DNA from: JBOGUF01 sp050696075
GTDB lineage: Bacteria; Chloroflexota; Chloroflexia; Thermomicrobiales; UBA6265
DNA: 59,746 nucleotides
Direction of reading: 5' to 3'
NCBI GenBank assembly: GCA_050696075.1
Contig: JBOGUF010000113.1
Coordinates: 1 to 59,746, forward strand
The notes beneath the pieces were generated by a model. The model worked only from the letters and a program-made list of their open reading frames with translations, searched no databases and had not been told where the DNA came from. The first letter of the stretch is position 1; each line of letters opens with the position of its first letter. Below are positions 27,860 through 35,251 of the stretch, in pieces. The position numbers were made by a program, and so were the translations under genes.

Positions 27860-29111
27860 CGGGACGGACCGTCGACAATCAAGTCGGGAGCGACGGGTAG
27901 GTCGGCGGGCATTCCTGCGCGCCGCGGCCGGCGGCGCCTTCCTCGTTGGCGCGGCGCGCTGCGGAGGAGACGACGACGATGCGGCCGGCGATGGTACGCC
28001 GGTCCCAGAGCCGACCGACGCGCTAGGCTTGACGCCGACGCCGACCCAGGGAGTGATCGGCACGCCCGTCGCCGGCTACGCCGATCCCGAAAAGTGGTTG
28101 GGCCGCACCCTCACCGTCGCGGTATGGGGCGGCGACTATCAGCAAGCCCAAGAGGAGGCCTTCATCGAACCGTTCGAGGGCGACACCGGCGCGACGATTC
28201 AGCTCAAGACCGCCGACACCGGCCGGATGAAGGGGCAGGTCGACAGCGGCGAAGTGACCTGGGATCTGCTGACGGTCCCGACCGAAGAAGTCCTGACTCT
28301 CAGCCGCGAGAACTATCTGGAGCCGATCGACTACCACGTCGTCGACGACACGGCGCTCTTCGAGGACATCACGTTGCAGCACGGGGTTGGGACAGCCTAT
28401 TTCTCGACCGTGCTCATCTACTCGGCAGGCACAACGCGCGCCCCGTCCGATTGGACCAACTTCTGGGACGTGCCGCCGCTGGTCGAGGGTGAAGATATAC
28501 CGTTGGAGGGAACCCGCTCGCTGTGGCGAGGCCCGGCCGGCAACCTCGAGTTTGCTCTCCTGGCCGATGGCGTCGCCTTGGAGTCGCTGTATCCGCTCGA
28601 CGTCGAGCGCGCGTTCTCTAGCCTTGACCGCATTCGCAACCACGTCCTCTTCTGGTACGAGGACCGCAAGCAACCGGTAGAGCTCGTCGCGAATGCCCAG
28701 GTGGGGATGGCGAGCGCCTGGAACGCCCGCCTGACGCAGCTCCAATTGATCGAGGAGGTGCGGATCAACTGGTACGGCGGCATGCTCTCGGCCGACTGCT
28801 GGATCATCCCGCGCGGCGCGCCGAACCCCGACGTCGCCATGGACTTCATCAACTACGCCACGCGGGCCGTGCCGATGGCCAACTTTGCGCGCCTCGTGCC
28901 GTACGGGCCGGTCAACAAGGAAGCGTTTAACTACCTGCGCCCGGATCGCCTTCCCGTCCTACCCAGCGCGCCCCAAAACCGCGCCGTCCAGTTCATCCAA
29001 GATCGCAACTGGTGGGCGGATAACATGGAGGCGCTCCGCGAGCGCTTCGACGAGTGGTTGCTCGACGAGTCCGAACTGGAAGGGACGCTGGCGACACGGA
29101 CCGACGGGTAA
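27852..29111 (+). CDS. Polyamine-type ABC substrate-binding lipoprotein, Tat/lipobox
   Basis: The protein has about 419 aa from the ATG at 27852 inside the previous stop region. The N-terminus has RRAFLRAAAGGAFLV followed by the lipobox GAARC, then Asp- and Thr-Pro-rich linker segments (GGDDDDAAGD and LTPTPTQGV), so it is a membrane-anchored binding protein. The fold signature starts LTVAVWGGDYQQAQEEAFIE and later has MLSADCWIIPRGAPNPDVAM, matching PotD/family-1-like binding proteins. It is a paralogue of the upstream gene and follows it directly. Confidence 0.88.
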   Translation: MRDGTDRRQSSRERRVGRRAFLRAAAGGAFLVGAARCGGDDDDAAGDGTPVPEPTDALGLTPTPTQGVIGTPVAGYADPEKWLGRTLTVAVWGGDYQQAQEEAFIEPFEGDTGATIQLKTADTGRMKGQVDSGEVTWDLLTVPTEEVLTLSRENYLEPIDYHVVDDTALFEDITLQHGVGTAYFSTVLIYSAGTTRAPSDWTNFWDVPPLVEGEDIPLEGTRSLWRGPAGNLEFALLADGVALESLYPLDVERAFSSLDRIRNHVLFWYEDRKQPVELVANAQVGMASAWNARLTQLQLIEEVRINWYGGMLSADCWIIPRGAPNPDVAMDFINYATRAVPMANFARLVPYGPVNKEAFNYLRPDRLPVLPSAPQNRAVQFIQDRNWWADNMEALRERFDEWLLDESELEGTLATRTDG

Positions 29112-29121
29112 TCGCCACGCC

Positions 29122-29421
29122 TCAGACGGCGTCGCGGGCCGGTTCTTGGGCGAGTTCTTCCTGCTCCTCGGTTGCTTCGGCCTCGTCGTACTCGGCGGCG
29201 TCCTCGTACTCCAGCTCATAGTCGCCGCTGGCCACGATGTAGAGGTCCTGCAATGTATCGTGGGTCTCGAAGGTGACATCGGCAAACGATATCTCGCCGC
29301 GGACGTAGTGTAGGAAGATATCGGTCAGGTCGTCCCCCATCCCGCGCGCCAGCGACTCCTGCTCCTCGGGGTCCTTCGACGTCGCCTGGGACTCGTCCCG
29401 CGCTCCCGCTCCGTTCGTCAT
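29122..29421 (-). CDS. Acidic hypothetical protein (99 aa)
   Basis: The ATG at 29421 has GGGAGGG about 9 nt upstream, and a GTG two codons earlier is too close to that site. The product is acidic, especially at the C-terminus (YELEYEDAAEYDEAEATEEQ). The centre has a possible short folded stretch (LTDIFLHYVRGEISFADVTF). There is no known domain, signal or membrane helix. It converges with the binding-protein gene 10 bp away. It resembles the acidic protein at 24632-24904 only in composition. Confidence 0.65.
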   Translation of the reverse strand: MTNGAGARDESQATSKDPEEQESLARGMGDDLTDIFLHYVRGEISFADVTFETHDTLQDLYIVASGDYELEYEDAAEYDEAEATEEQEELAQEPARDAV

Positions 29422-29506
29422 CGCCACAGACCCTCCCGCGATGCCACTGCCGGCCCAACCGGCCCACGGTCAATCGCGTCTACCCGCAACGATCATCGCA
29501 CGAACG

Positions 29507-29541
29507 AGGGTCGAGGGGCTAGGAGTTAGGGTGAAGGAACG
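29507..29541. repeat. Degenerate heptanucleotide array AGGNNNN
   Basis: AGG recurs at 29507, 29514, 29521, 29528 and 29535, exactly every 7 bases (AGGGTCG, AGGGGCT, AGGAGTT, AGGGTGA, AGGAACG). It lies in the gap between the acidic-protein gene and the small membrane-protein gene. Confidence 0.55.
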
Positions 29542-29579
29542 GAAACAAGGGACGCAATGATGCTGGCGAGCGTCTTGCC

Positions 29580-29732
29580 TTAGCTCACCGGCGCTGGAGC
29601 GTCGGCCAGTGGCGCGTTCGGCACGGGGGCCGGAGCTGTCGCCGGCGCGGACTTCTCGACCACTTCGCCGTTCGGCGCCAGCAACCAGGCCACCACCAGG
29701 ATGGCAAATGCCACGAATGCGATTGCAATCAT
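29580..29732 (-). CDS. Small single-pass membrane protein (50 aa) downstream of amt
   Basis: The ATG at 29732 follows AGAGGAGG with a 5-6-nt gap, one of the best ribosome sites in the window. The N-terminal 18 residues (MIAIAFVAFAILVVAWLL) are one membrane helix with no positive charges before it. The rest is Pro/Ala-rich (APATAPAPVPNAPLADAPA). It lies 28 bp after the ammonium transporter gene, where a PII (glnK) gene is often found. It is not a PII protein. Confidence 0.7.
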   Translation of the reverse strand: MIAIAFVAFAILVVAWLLAPNGEVVEKSAPATAPAPVPNAPLADAPAPVS

Positions 29733-29760
29733 CGTCGTCCTCCTCTGAACCTTCTGAGCC

Positions 29761-30996
29761 CTACAGTTGATACGCCAACTCACCGTGCTGCGAGGAGTCG
29801 AGGCCCAGGACTTCCTCCTGCTCCGGCACCCGCAGCCCAATCGTCAGATCGATTGCCTTGAGGATCACCCAGCTTGCCACCGCGGCGAAGGCCGCGACCG
29901 CGACGACCGCGACGATCTGCTTGAAGAACTGCTCGTAGCCGCCGTAGATCAGCCCATCCGCGCCGAGCTCGTTGTGCGAATAGTCGGCGAAGATGCCCGT
30001 TGCGATGGCGCCCCACATACCGCCGATCCCGTGCACGGCGAAGACATCGAGGGCGTCGTCGACCTTGACCTTCTTTTTCAGTAGATCGACGGCGAAGAAG
30101 CAGAAGGCGCCCGCGCCCAGACCGATCACGATGGCCGAGGATGGCGTGACATAACCCGCGGCCGGGGTGATGCCGACCAGGCCGGCAACCGCGCCGGCCG
30201 CCATGCCGAGAATGCTGGGGCGCCCGTGCCGCAGCCAACTCACCGTCATCCAGGTTAGCGCGCCCATAGCGGCGGCCACATTAGTTACCACGAAAGCGTT
30301 AGCCGCCAGTGCGTTCGCGCCGAGTGCACTGCCCGCGTTGAAGCCGAACCACCCGAACCAGAGGAGCCCCGCGCCAAGCACGGTGTAGGTCAGATTATGC
30401 GGCTCCATCGGCTCCGAGCCGAAGCCTTTGCGCCGCCCAAGCACCATCGCCGCGACCAGCGCCGAGACGCCGGAAGTGATGTGAACCACGGTGCCACCGG
30501 CGAAGTCGAGTGCGCCGTAGTCCCGCAGCCAGCCGCCGACGCCCCAGACCCAGTGGGCAACCGGCGCATAGACTAGGGTGGCCCAGGCGAGTGAGAAGAC
30601 GACAAAGGCCTTGAAGCGCTTGCGCTCAGCGAAGGCGCCGGTGATGAGCGCCGGCGTGATGACCGCGAACATGCACTGGAAGATCATGAACGCGGAATGG
30701 GGAATCGTCGACGCATAGTCGGCGTTCGGTTCCCCGCCGACGCCCCGTAGGCCGATCCAGTCGAGTCCGCCGATGATGCCGCCGCCGATGTCGGGGCCGA
30801 AGGCGAGGGAATAGCCCCAAAGCGCCCATTGCACGCTGATCAGCGCCAAGATGAAGAAGCTGTGCATCAGCGTCGCCAGCACGTTCTTCCGGCGGACCAA
30901 CCCGCCGTAGAAGAACCCGAGCGCCGGCGTCATCAGCATCACCAATGCAGACGACGCCAAGACCCAGGCGGTATCCCCCGAATTAACTTCTCCCAC
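29761..30996 (-). CDS. amt: Ammonium transporter Amt
   Basis: This 411-aa inner-membrane protein has about 11 helices and starts at a GTG with GGGGAGG upstream. Signature stretches are ALGFFYGGLVRRKNVLATLM, VYAPVAHWVWGVGGWL and FAGGTVVHITSGVSALVAAM, the last holding the first pore His (the twin-His site), with DVFAVHGIGGMWGAIATGIF carrying the second. It conducts ammonia or ammonium across the membrane under nitrogen limitation. No glnK is adjacent. A small membrane protein follows instead. Confidence 0.96.
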   Translation of the reverse strand: MGEVNSGDTAWVLASSALVMLMTPALGFFYGGLVRRKNVLATLMHSFFILALISVQWALWGYSLAFGPDIGGGIIGGLDWIGLRGVGGEPNADYASTIPHSAFMIFQCMFAVITPALITGAFAERKRFKAFVVFSLAWATLVYAPVAHWVWGVGGWLRDYGALDFAGGTVVHITSGVSALVAAMVLGRRKGFGSEPMEPHNLTYTVLGAGLLWFGWFGFNAGSALGANALAANAFVVTNVAAAMGALTWMTVSWLRHGRPSILGMAAGAVAGLVGITPAAGYVTPSSAIVIGLGAGAFCFFAVDLLKKKVKVDDALDVFAVHGIGGMWGAIATGIFADYSHNELGADGLIYGGYEQFFKQIVAVVAVAAFAAVASWVILKAIDLTIGLRVPEQEEVLGLDSSQHGELAYQL

Positions 30997-31246
30997 GCCC
31001 CATCCTCCCCAACGATGTGCCGTTGCCTGCCAGCGAGTCTACGGAGCCACGCGCCGGAAAAAAACGTGCGTGCTTGCCCAATGCCGACTCGATCACTGTG
31101 CGATCTGCACAAATCCCGGAATGTATGAAACAGGGCGTTACCTTTAGTAGGGTTCGCGTGTCTAAGAGGGTAGTGGCGCGCGCCGTTAGCGCGGAGGACG
31201 TCCGGTCCGCGGCGAACATGTGCGCGCCCATGGCGGCGGAGCGGGC

Positions 31247-31816
31247 GTGGAGCGACAGGATCAGGCGTGCGAGGACGCGGAGCTTGCCCAGCGCGCGGTC
31301 CACGACCGCGAGGCGTTCGGCGTGTTGTACGACCGTTACGCCGTCGCGGTCTATCGTTACTGCTACCGGCGCACCGGCACTCGCGAGGAAGCGGAGGACG
31401 CGACGAGTGCGATCTTCACGAGAGCGTTGGAGCGAATGCCCAGCTTTCGCGGCGGTTCCTTCCCGGCCTGGCTCTTCGCCGTTGCCCATTCGGTCGTCAG
31501 CAACGCCGCCCGACGGCCATCCGACCTGCCGCTCGCCGCGTCGGAATCGGAGGCCAACGCGGATCCATTGCCAGAAGATCACGCGGTACACGCGGACGAA
31601 CGCGGGCGGCTGACGAGTGCGCTGGCCGCGCTGCCCGCCGACCAACAGCGGGTCGTGGAACTCCGGTTGGCCGGCTTGACCAGCGGGGAAATCGCCAAGG
31701 CCCTCGGCAAGAGCGTCGCGGCGGTAAAGATGTCGCAGTTACGGGCGTTTCGCCGGCTCCGGCAGGCGCTCACGCCACCACGGGCAACATCAGCGGATGA
31801 CGACGATGCACGATAA
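31247..31816 (+). CDS. ECF-type RNA polymerase sigma factor
   Basis: The protein has about 189 aa from the GTG at 31247, which has GGAG six bases upstream. A GTG at 31220 would add nine residues. Region 2 covers about residues 15-75 (FGVLYDRYAVAVYRYCYRRT, then TREEAEDATSAIFTRALERM). Region 4 covers about 125-175 (LPADQQRVVELRLAGLTSGE, then IAKALGKSVAAVKMSQLRAF). The stop overlaps the next gene by 20 bp, so the downstream membrane protein is probably its partner. The gap before it (30997-31246) holds no convincing promoter. Confidence 0.92.
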   Translation: MERQDQACEDAELAQRAVHDREAFGVLYDRYAVAVYRYCYRRTGTREEAEDATSAIFTRALERMPSFRGGSFPAWLFAVAHSVVSNAARRPSDLPLAASESEANADPLPEDHAVHADERGRLTSALAALPADQQRVVELRLAGLTSGEIAKALGKSVAAVKMSQLRAFRRLRQALTPPRATSADDDDAR

Positions 31817-32456
31817 CGATTACGCTCACGCGGAGCGTCTCGACGAGGCGTGGAACGCGGCAACCGGGAGAAGAACGGGTAATCTAGCGGACGCGGACCC
31901 CACGCTGGCCGAGCACCTCAGGCGAATACACGCGGGCCTCGCCGCGGCGGAGCCGTCAGCGGAGTTCTTGGTATCGCTGCGGCGTGATCTAGCGGCGCCT
32001 CAGCCGGTCGAACGCGTGGCGGCGGGCGCCCGGCTCGGATTGGTGGCCATACCGGCGATGCCGCACCCCCGTCCGGCGATCGGTCGCATGGTGGCTGCCG
32101 CCGCGATCCTTGCGCTCGTGCTTGGCGCGGTGTTTGCCGTTGCCTGGCCGGCCGAGGATGGCGGCGCTCCCCTCGTCGCCTCGGCGTTGGCCAGTAGCAA
32201 GGCGCAAACGGCGGCAGCCGCCCCGACGTCGACCGCGCTGCTCTCCGTCACCGGCCCGCGAACCGTGGGCACGCCGGTGTCGCTCTGGGAAGACCCGGCC
32301 ATCGGCACGCCGCACGCGGCGCTTGCGCCGTCCACCCCGGTGGAACTCCTCGGCGAGACCACCGGCCGCCAGGGCGAGCGTTGGCTCCACGTCCGCGCCG
32401 TCGACGGCACCACCGGCTGGGTCCGCGCTCAGGATGTGATGGCTGGCGATCGTTGA
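31797..32456 (+). CDS. Membrane protein with extracytoplasmic SH3b domain, probable anti-sigma partner
   Basis: The protein has 219 aa. Residues about 1-95 are cytoplasmic and helical. One membrane helix is at about 99-118 (VAAAAILALVLGAVFAVAW). The outer part ends in a bacterial SH3-like domain (WEDPAIGTPHAALAPSTPVE and RWLHVRAVDGTTGWVRAQDV). The 20-bp overlap with the ECF sigma gene and this topology suit an anti-sigma factor that senses the envelope. No zinc-finger motif HxxxCxxC is present, so the sigma-binding mode would differ from the usual. Confidence 0.75.
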   Translation: MTTMHDNDYAHAERLDEAWNAATGRRTGNLADADPTLAEHLRRIHAGLAAAEPSAEFLVSLRRDLAAPQPVERVAAGARLGLVAIPAMPHPRPAIGRMVAAAAILALVLGAVFAVAWPAEDGGAPLVASALASSKAQTAAAAPTSTALLSVTGPRTVGTPVSLWEDPAIGTPHAALAPSTPVELLGETTGRQGERWLHVRAVDGTTGWVRAQDVMAGDR

Positions 32457-32478
32457 ACGCGCAAGGCTGGAATGGCTG

Positions 32479-35130
32479 ATGCCCGATCGCTCATCGTCGT
32501 ATACTCGACCATTCTCGGGCGCTAGGCGCGTGCGCCGCGTGCTCGGGAAGCGATTTTTGTTGGCCACAAGGTGGAAGGGTCCCTTGGGGGATCGCAGCGA
32601 CGCGCCTCGCCCTCGGCGCGGCCCGGCGCCGAATCAGGCGCCCCGGACAACCGAGATCAGCGCGGGGGGTGAGGCCGTCCTGAGGTCGGTCGCCCTGCCG
32701 CCGCCGGCGGCGCCCCCTCGCGAACGCGTGCCCGAGAGTGCGGCGAAAGCGCGCCAGGACGGCGCCGTCCCAGTCGCCGATCGGGCGCTCGATGCGGTGG
32801 CGACCACGGCAGCCCGCCTCTTGACGGTCGAACACGTCCTCTACGGCGTCATTCTCCTGCTCGCTTTTTCGACGCGCTTCTGGGACCTAGGCTCGCGTGC
32901 CCTGCACCACGACGAGAGCCTCCACGCCTATTACTCGTGGAAGTACGTGGAAGGCGATGGCTACACCCATCATCCGCTGATGCACGGGCCGCTCCTCTTC
33001 CACCTCATCGCCCTGGCGTACTTAGTCGTCGGCGACACCGATGCGACCACCCGCTATATGACCGCACTCTTCGGCGTCGCGCTCGTCGGCTTGCCCTGGT
33101 TGTTGCGGGGTCCGCGCCACCTCGGACGCTGGGGTGCGCTCGCGGCGTCGGCGCTGCTGCTGGTCTCGCCGTCGACTCTCTATTACAGCCGAAATCTGCG
33201 GCACGATATGTTCACCCTCACGCTGACGCTGCTCCTCTTCATCTGCATCGTGCGGTATCTGGAGTCACCGCAGCGGAAGTGGTTGATCACCGGCGCGGCG
33301 GTGACGGGACCACTCCTGGCCAATCATGAAATCATCTTCGCCATCCTCGTCATCTTCTTCGGATTCCTCTACGCCTCGCTGATGTTCGACCGCCTGCGGC
33401 ACTGGCTAAAGGTTCGCCCCCAAGCCGCCTATGCGGTCATCGGCGTCCACGCGGCGGGCATCGTCGCGGCGCTCGGCTGGCTGTTGTTGACGCCCGCATC
33501 CTGGCGCCATGAGGCGCTCGACATCCCGTGGGAGAACCCCACGCGGGCGCAAGAGCAGGCCTACTACCGCGCTCTTATCCAGAATCCGCTCGTCGTCGGC
33601 ATTCTCCTCATCGCGTTTGGCTTCGTCGTCGCCCTGAAACTGGCAATCGACCGGGCACGCGATCCGGAACGCGCCGAGGAGGGCTGGCTGAATCCGCTTA
33701 TTTCCGATTCGCCTGGCGGATCGGTCGGCTCGGCTCTCCGCGCGGCGTGGGCTGACCGCTTGGGTGTGGTGATTGCGTTCGTCGTCGCGGCGACGCTCTT
33801 CGTCGGGCTCTTCACCAGCATGCTGACGAATCTGCGCGGCCTCTGGACGTCGACCTTCGCCACGAACGGCACGTTGCTCTACTGGCTTGGTCAACACGAC
33901 TTCCGGCGGGGCGATCAGCCCTGGTTCTACTACCTTCTCCTGCTGCCACAATATGAGTACCTGGCCGTGATGCTGGGCGTGGCGGCCATCGTCGTCACCC
34001 TGGTGCGGTCAGTCGGCTCGCTGGCTCGCAAGGTCGAGCCAGGCACGAATCTCCAGTTTCGCCTTTTCTTGGTCGCCTGGGCCGTGCTGATCTTCGCCGG
34101 GCTGTCGTACGCCGGCGAGAAGATGCCCTGGCTCGTCATCCACATCGCGCTCCCGTTCACCATACTGGCGGCGACGGTGATCGGCGGGTTGGTCGAGCGC
34201 GGCATCGTGGCAGCCCGGGCCGCGCGCGAGCGCGGCAGCACGACCCCGGCCGTTGGCTGGCCGGAGTGGGGCTCGCTGGCGGCCCTGCTCTTGACGGGCG
34301 CGGCGTTCCTCGCCCTGGCGGCCAGGCTCACCGAAGGGCCGATCATCGACGGCCGCCGCACGCTCGACCCGGGCGCGGCGGACAACTGGTGGTGGTTGGC
34401 GCTGCCGCCGCTCGCGGCCCTGGTCGTGGTCGCCGCCAGCTTCGTCTGGCGCGGACCGCGCCGCGCGGGACAGGCGGCGCTGGCCGCCGCGGTCGTCGGT
34501 TTCGCCCTGCTTCAAATCCACGCCGGTTGGCGAATGAGCTACCTCGAAGGCGACGTGCCCAAGGACATGCTGGTCTACACCCAAACCTCGCCTGACGTCG
34601 CGCGGATGATGAACGAGCTCGACCAGTTCTCCTACGAGTTGACCGGCGGCAAGGATCTAGAGGTCTGGTACGACGACAAGACCTCCTGGCCGCTCCAGTG
34701 GTACTTGCGCGACTACCCGAACAAGCACTATTTCGGTGCGTCGATCTCCGGGCCGCCCGGCGACGCCGCGGTGGTGATCGTCTCGAACGATCGCCTTGGC
34801 GGCGTCGAGACCTACCTGTCGGGGTACACGCGCCAGGAGTACGTCCTACGCTGGTGGTTCCCGGAAAACGAGACGTACCGCAACTTCGCCATCGCGCCGG
34901 AGCTGACGCCAGGTCTCTCCGCCTGGAAAACCGCCGACCAGCCGCACGGGCCGCTCAGCGTGCTCGGTTCGATCGTCGACAGCGTCGAAACCCAGTTCAC
35001 GCCCGCGGGCCAGCAACGCCTCTATCGGCTTATCATGTACCGTGACTTACCGGGCACAATTGGGCAGTTCAATTATAACGTCTACGTCCGGAACGACCTG
35101 TTGCCGTTCTTCAATGGCATCCGGTATTGA
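32479..35130 (+). CDS. GT39-like integral membrane protein, TIGR03663 type
   Basis: The protein has 883 aa with about 12 membrane helices. The first outer loop has the acidic pair of lipid-linked-sugar glycosyltransferases (ALHHDESLHAYYSWKY, D145 and E146), followed by LMHGPLLFHL. This is the pattern of the TIGR03663/Agl23-like group within the PMT/GT39 clan. The first 110 residues are Arg/Pro-rich and not conserved, and several in-frame GTG codons fall within them, so the true start may be later. The C-terminal quarter is a soluble domain (DLEVWYDDKTSWPLQWYLRD). A homologous N-terminal module is found in the next gene. Confidence 0.85.
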   Translation: MPDRSSSYTRPFSGARRVRRVLGKRFLLATRWKGPLGDRSDAPRPRRGPAPNQAPRTTEISAGGEAVLRSVALPPPAAPPRERVPESAAKARQDGAVPVADRALDAVATTAARLLTVEHVLYGVILLLAFSTRFWDLGSRALHHDESLHAYYSWKYVEGDGYTHHPLMHGPLLFHLIALAYLVVGDTDATTRYMTALFGVALVGLPWLLRGPRHLGRWGALAASALLLVSPSTLYYSRNLRHDMFTLTLTLLLFICIVRYLESPQRKWLITGAAVTGPLLANHEIIFAILVIFFGFLYASLMFDRLRHWLKVRPQAAYAVIGVHAAGIVAALGWLLLTPASWRHEALDIPWENPTRAQEQAYYRALIQNPLVVGILLIAFGFVVALKLAIDRARDPERAEEGWLNPLISDSPGGSVGSALRAAWADRLGVVIAFVVAATLFVGLFTSMLTNLRGLWTSTFATNGTLLYWLGQHDFRRGDQPWFYYLLLLPQYEYLAVMLGVAAIVVTLVRSVGSLARKVEPGTNLQFRLFLVAWAVLIFAGLSYAGEKMPWLVIHIALPFTILAATVIGGLVERGIVAARAARERGSTTPAVGWPEWGSLAALLLTGAAFLALAARLTEGPIIDGRRTLDPGAADNWWWLALPPLAALVVVAASFVWRGPRRAGQAALAAAVVGFALLQIHAGWRMSYLEGDVPKDMLVYTQTSPDVARMMNELDQFSYELTGGKDLEVWYDDKTSWPLQWYLRDYPNKHYFGASISGPPGDAAVVIVSNDRLGGVETYLSGYTRQEYVLRWWFPENETYRNFAIAPELTPGLSAWKTADQPHGPLSVLGSIVDSVETQFTPAGQQRLYRLIMYRDLPGTIGQFNYNVYVRNDLLPFFNGIRY

Positions 35131-35251
35131 GGAGCCGCTAGCCGCTAGCTTCTAGCCACTAGCCTCAACCCTTCAGGTGCAGGGGGCACCCTGTATCTTT
35201 ATGGCTCCGGGCGATGAGCAGAAGCTAGCAGCTAGTCGCTAGAGGCTAACC
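35131..35251. repeat. Inverted pair of heptanucleotide CTAGC arrays between the two GT39-like genes
   Basis: On the left CTAGC recurs at 35138, 35145, 35152 and 35159, plus a degraded unit at 35166. On the right GCTAG recurs at 35224, 35231 and 35238, plus GCTAA at 35245. All spacings are exactly 7. The two arrays are the same unit in opposite orientation. They lie on either side of a spacer of about 50 bp that holds a small GGTGC/GCACC hairpin. Left array and spacer fill the gap from the stop codon, and the right array runs to the next GTG. Confidence 0.88.

Noticed and set aside
24632..29421. Acidic proteins at 24632-24904 and 29122-29421 considered as paralogues
   Set aside because: They share only acidic composition; no alignable motif was found by eye.
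31120..31190. Candidate ECF-type promoter (GAAAC ... GTCTAA) before the first sigma gene
   Set aside because: The spacing is about 28 bp, far from the 16-17 bp expected, and no matching motif is found before the second sigma gene.
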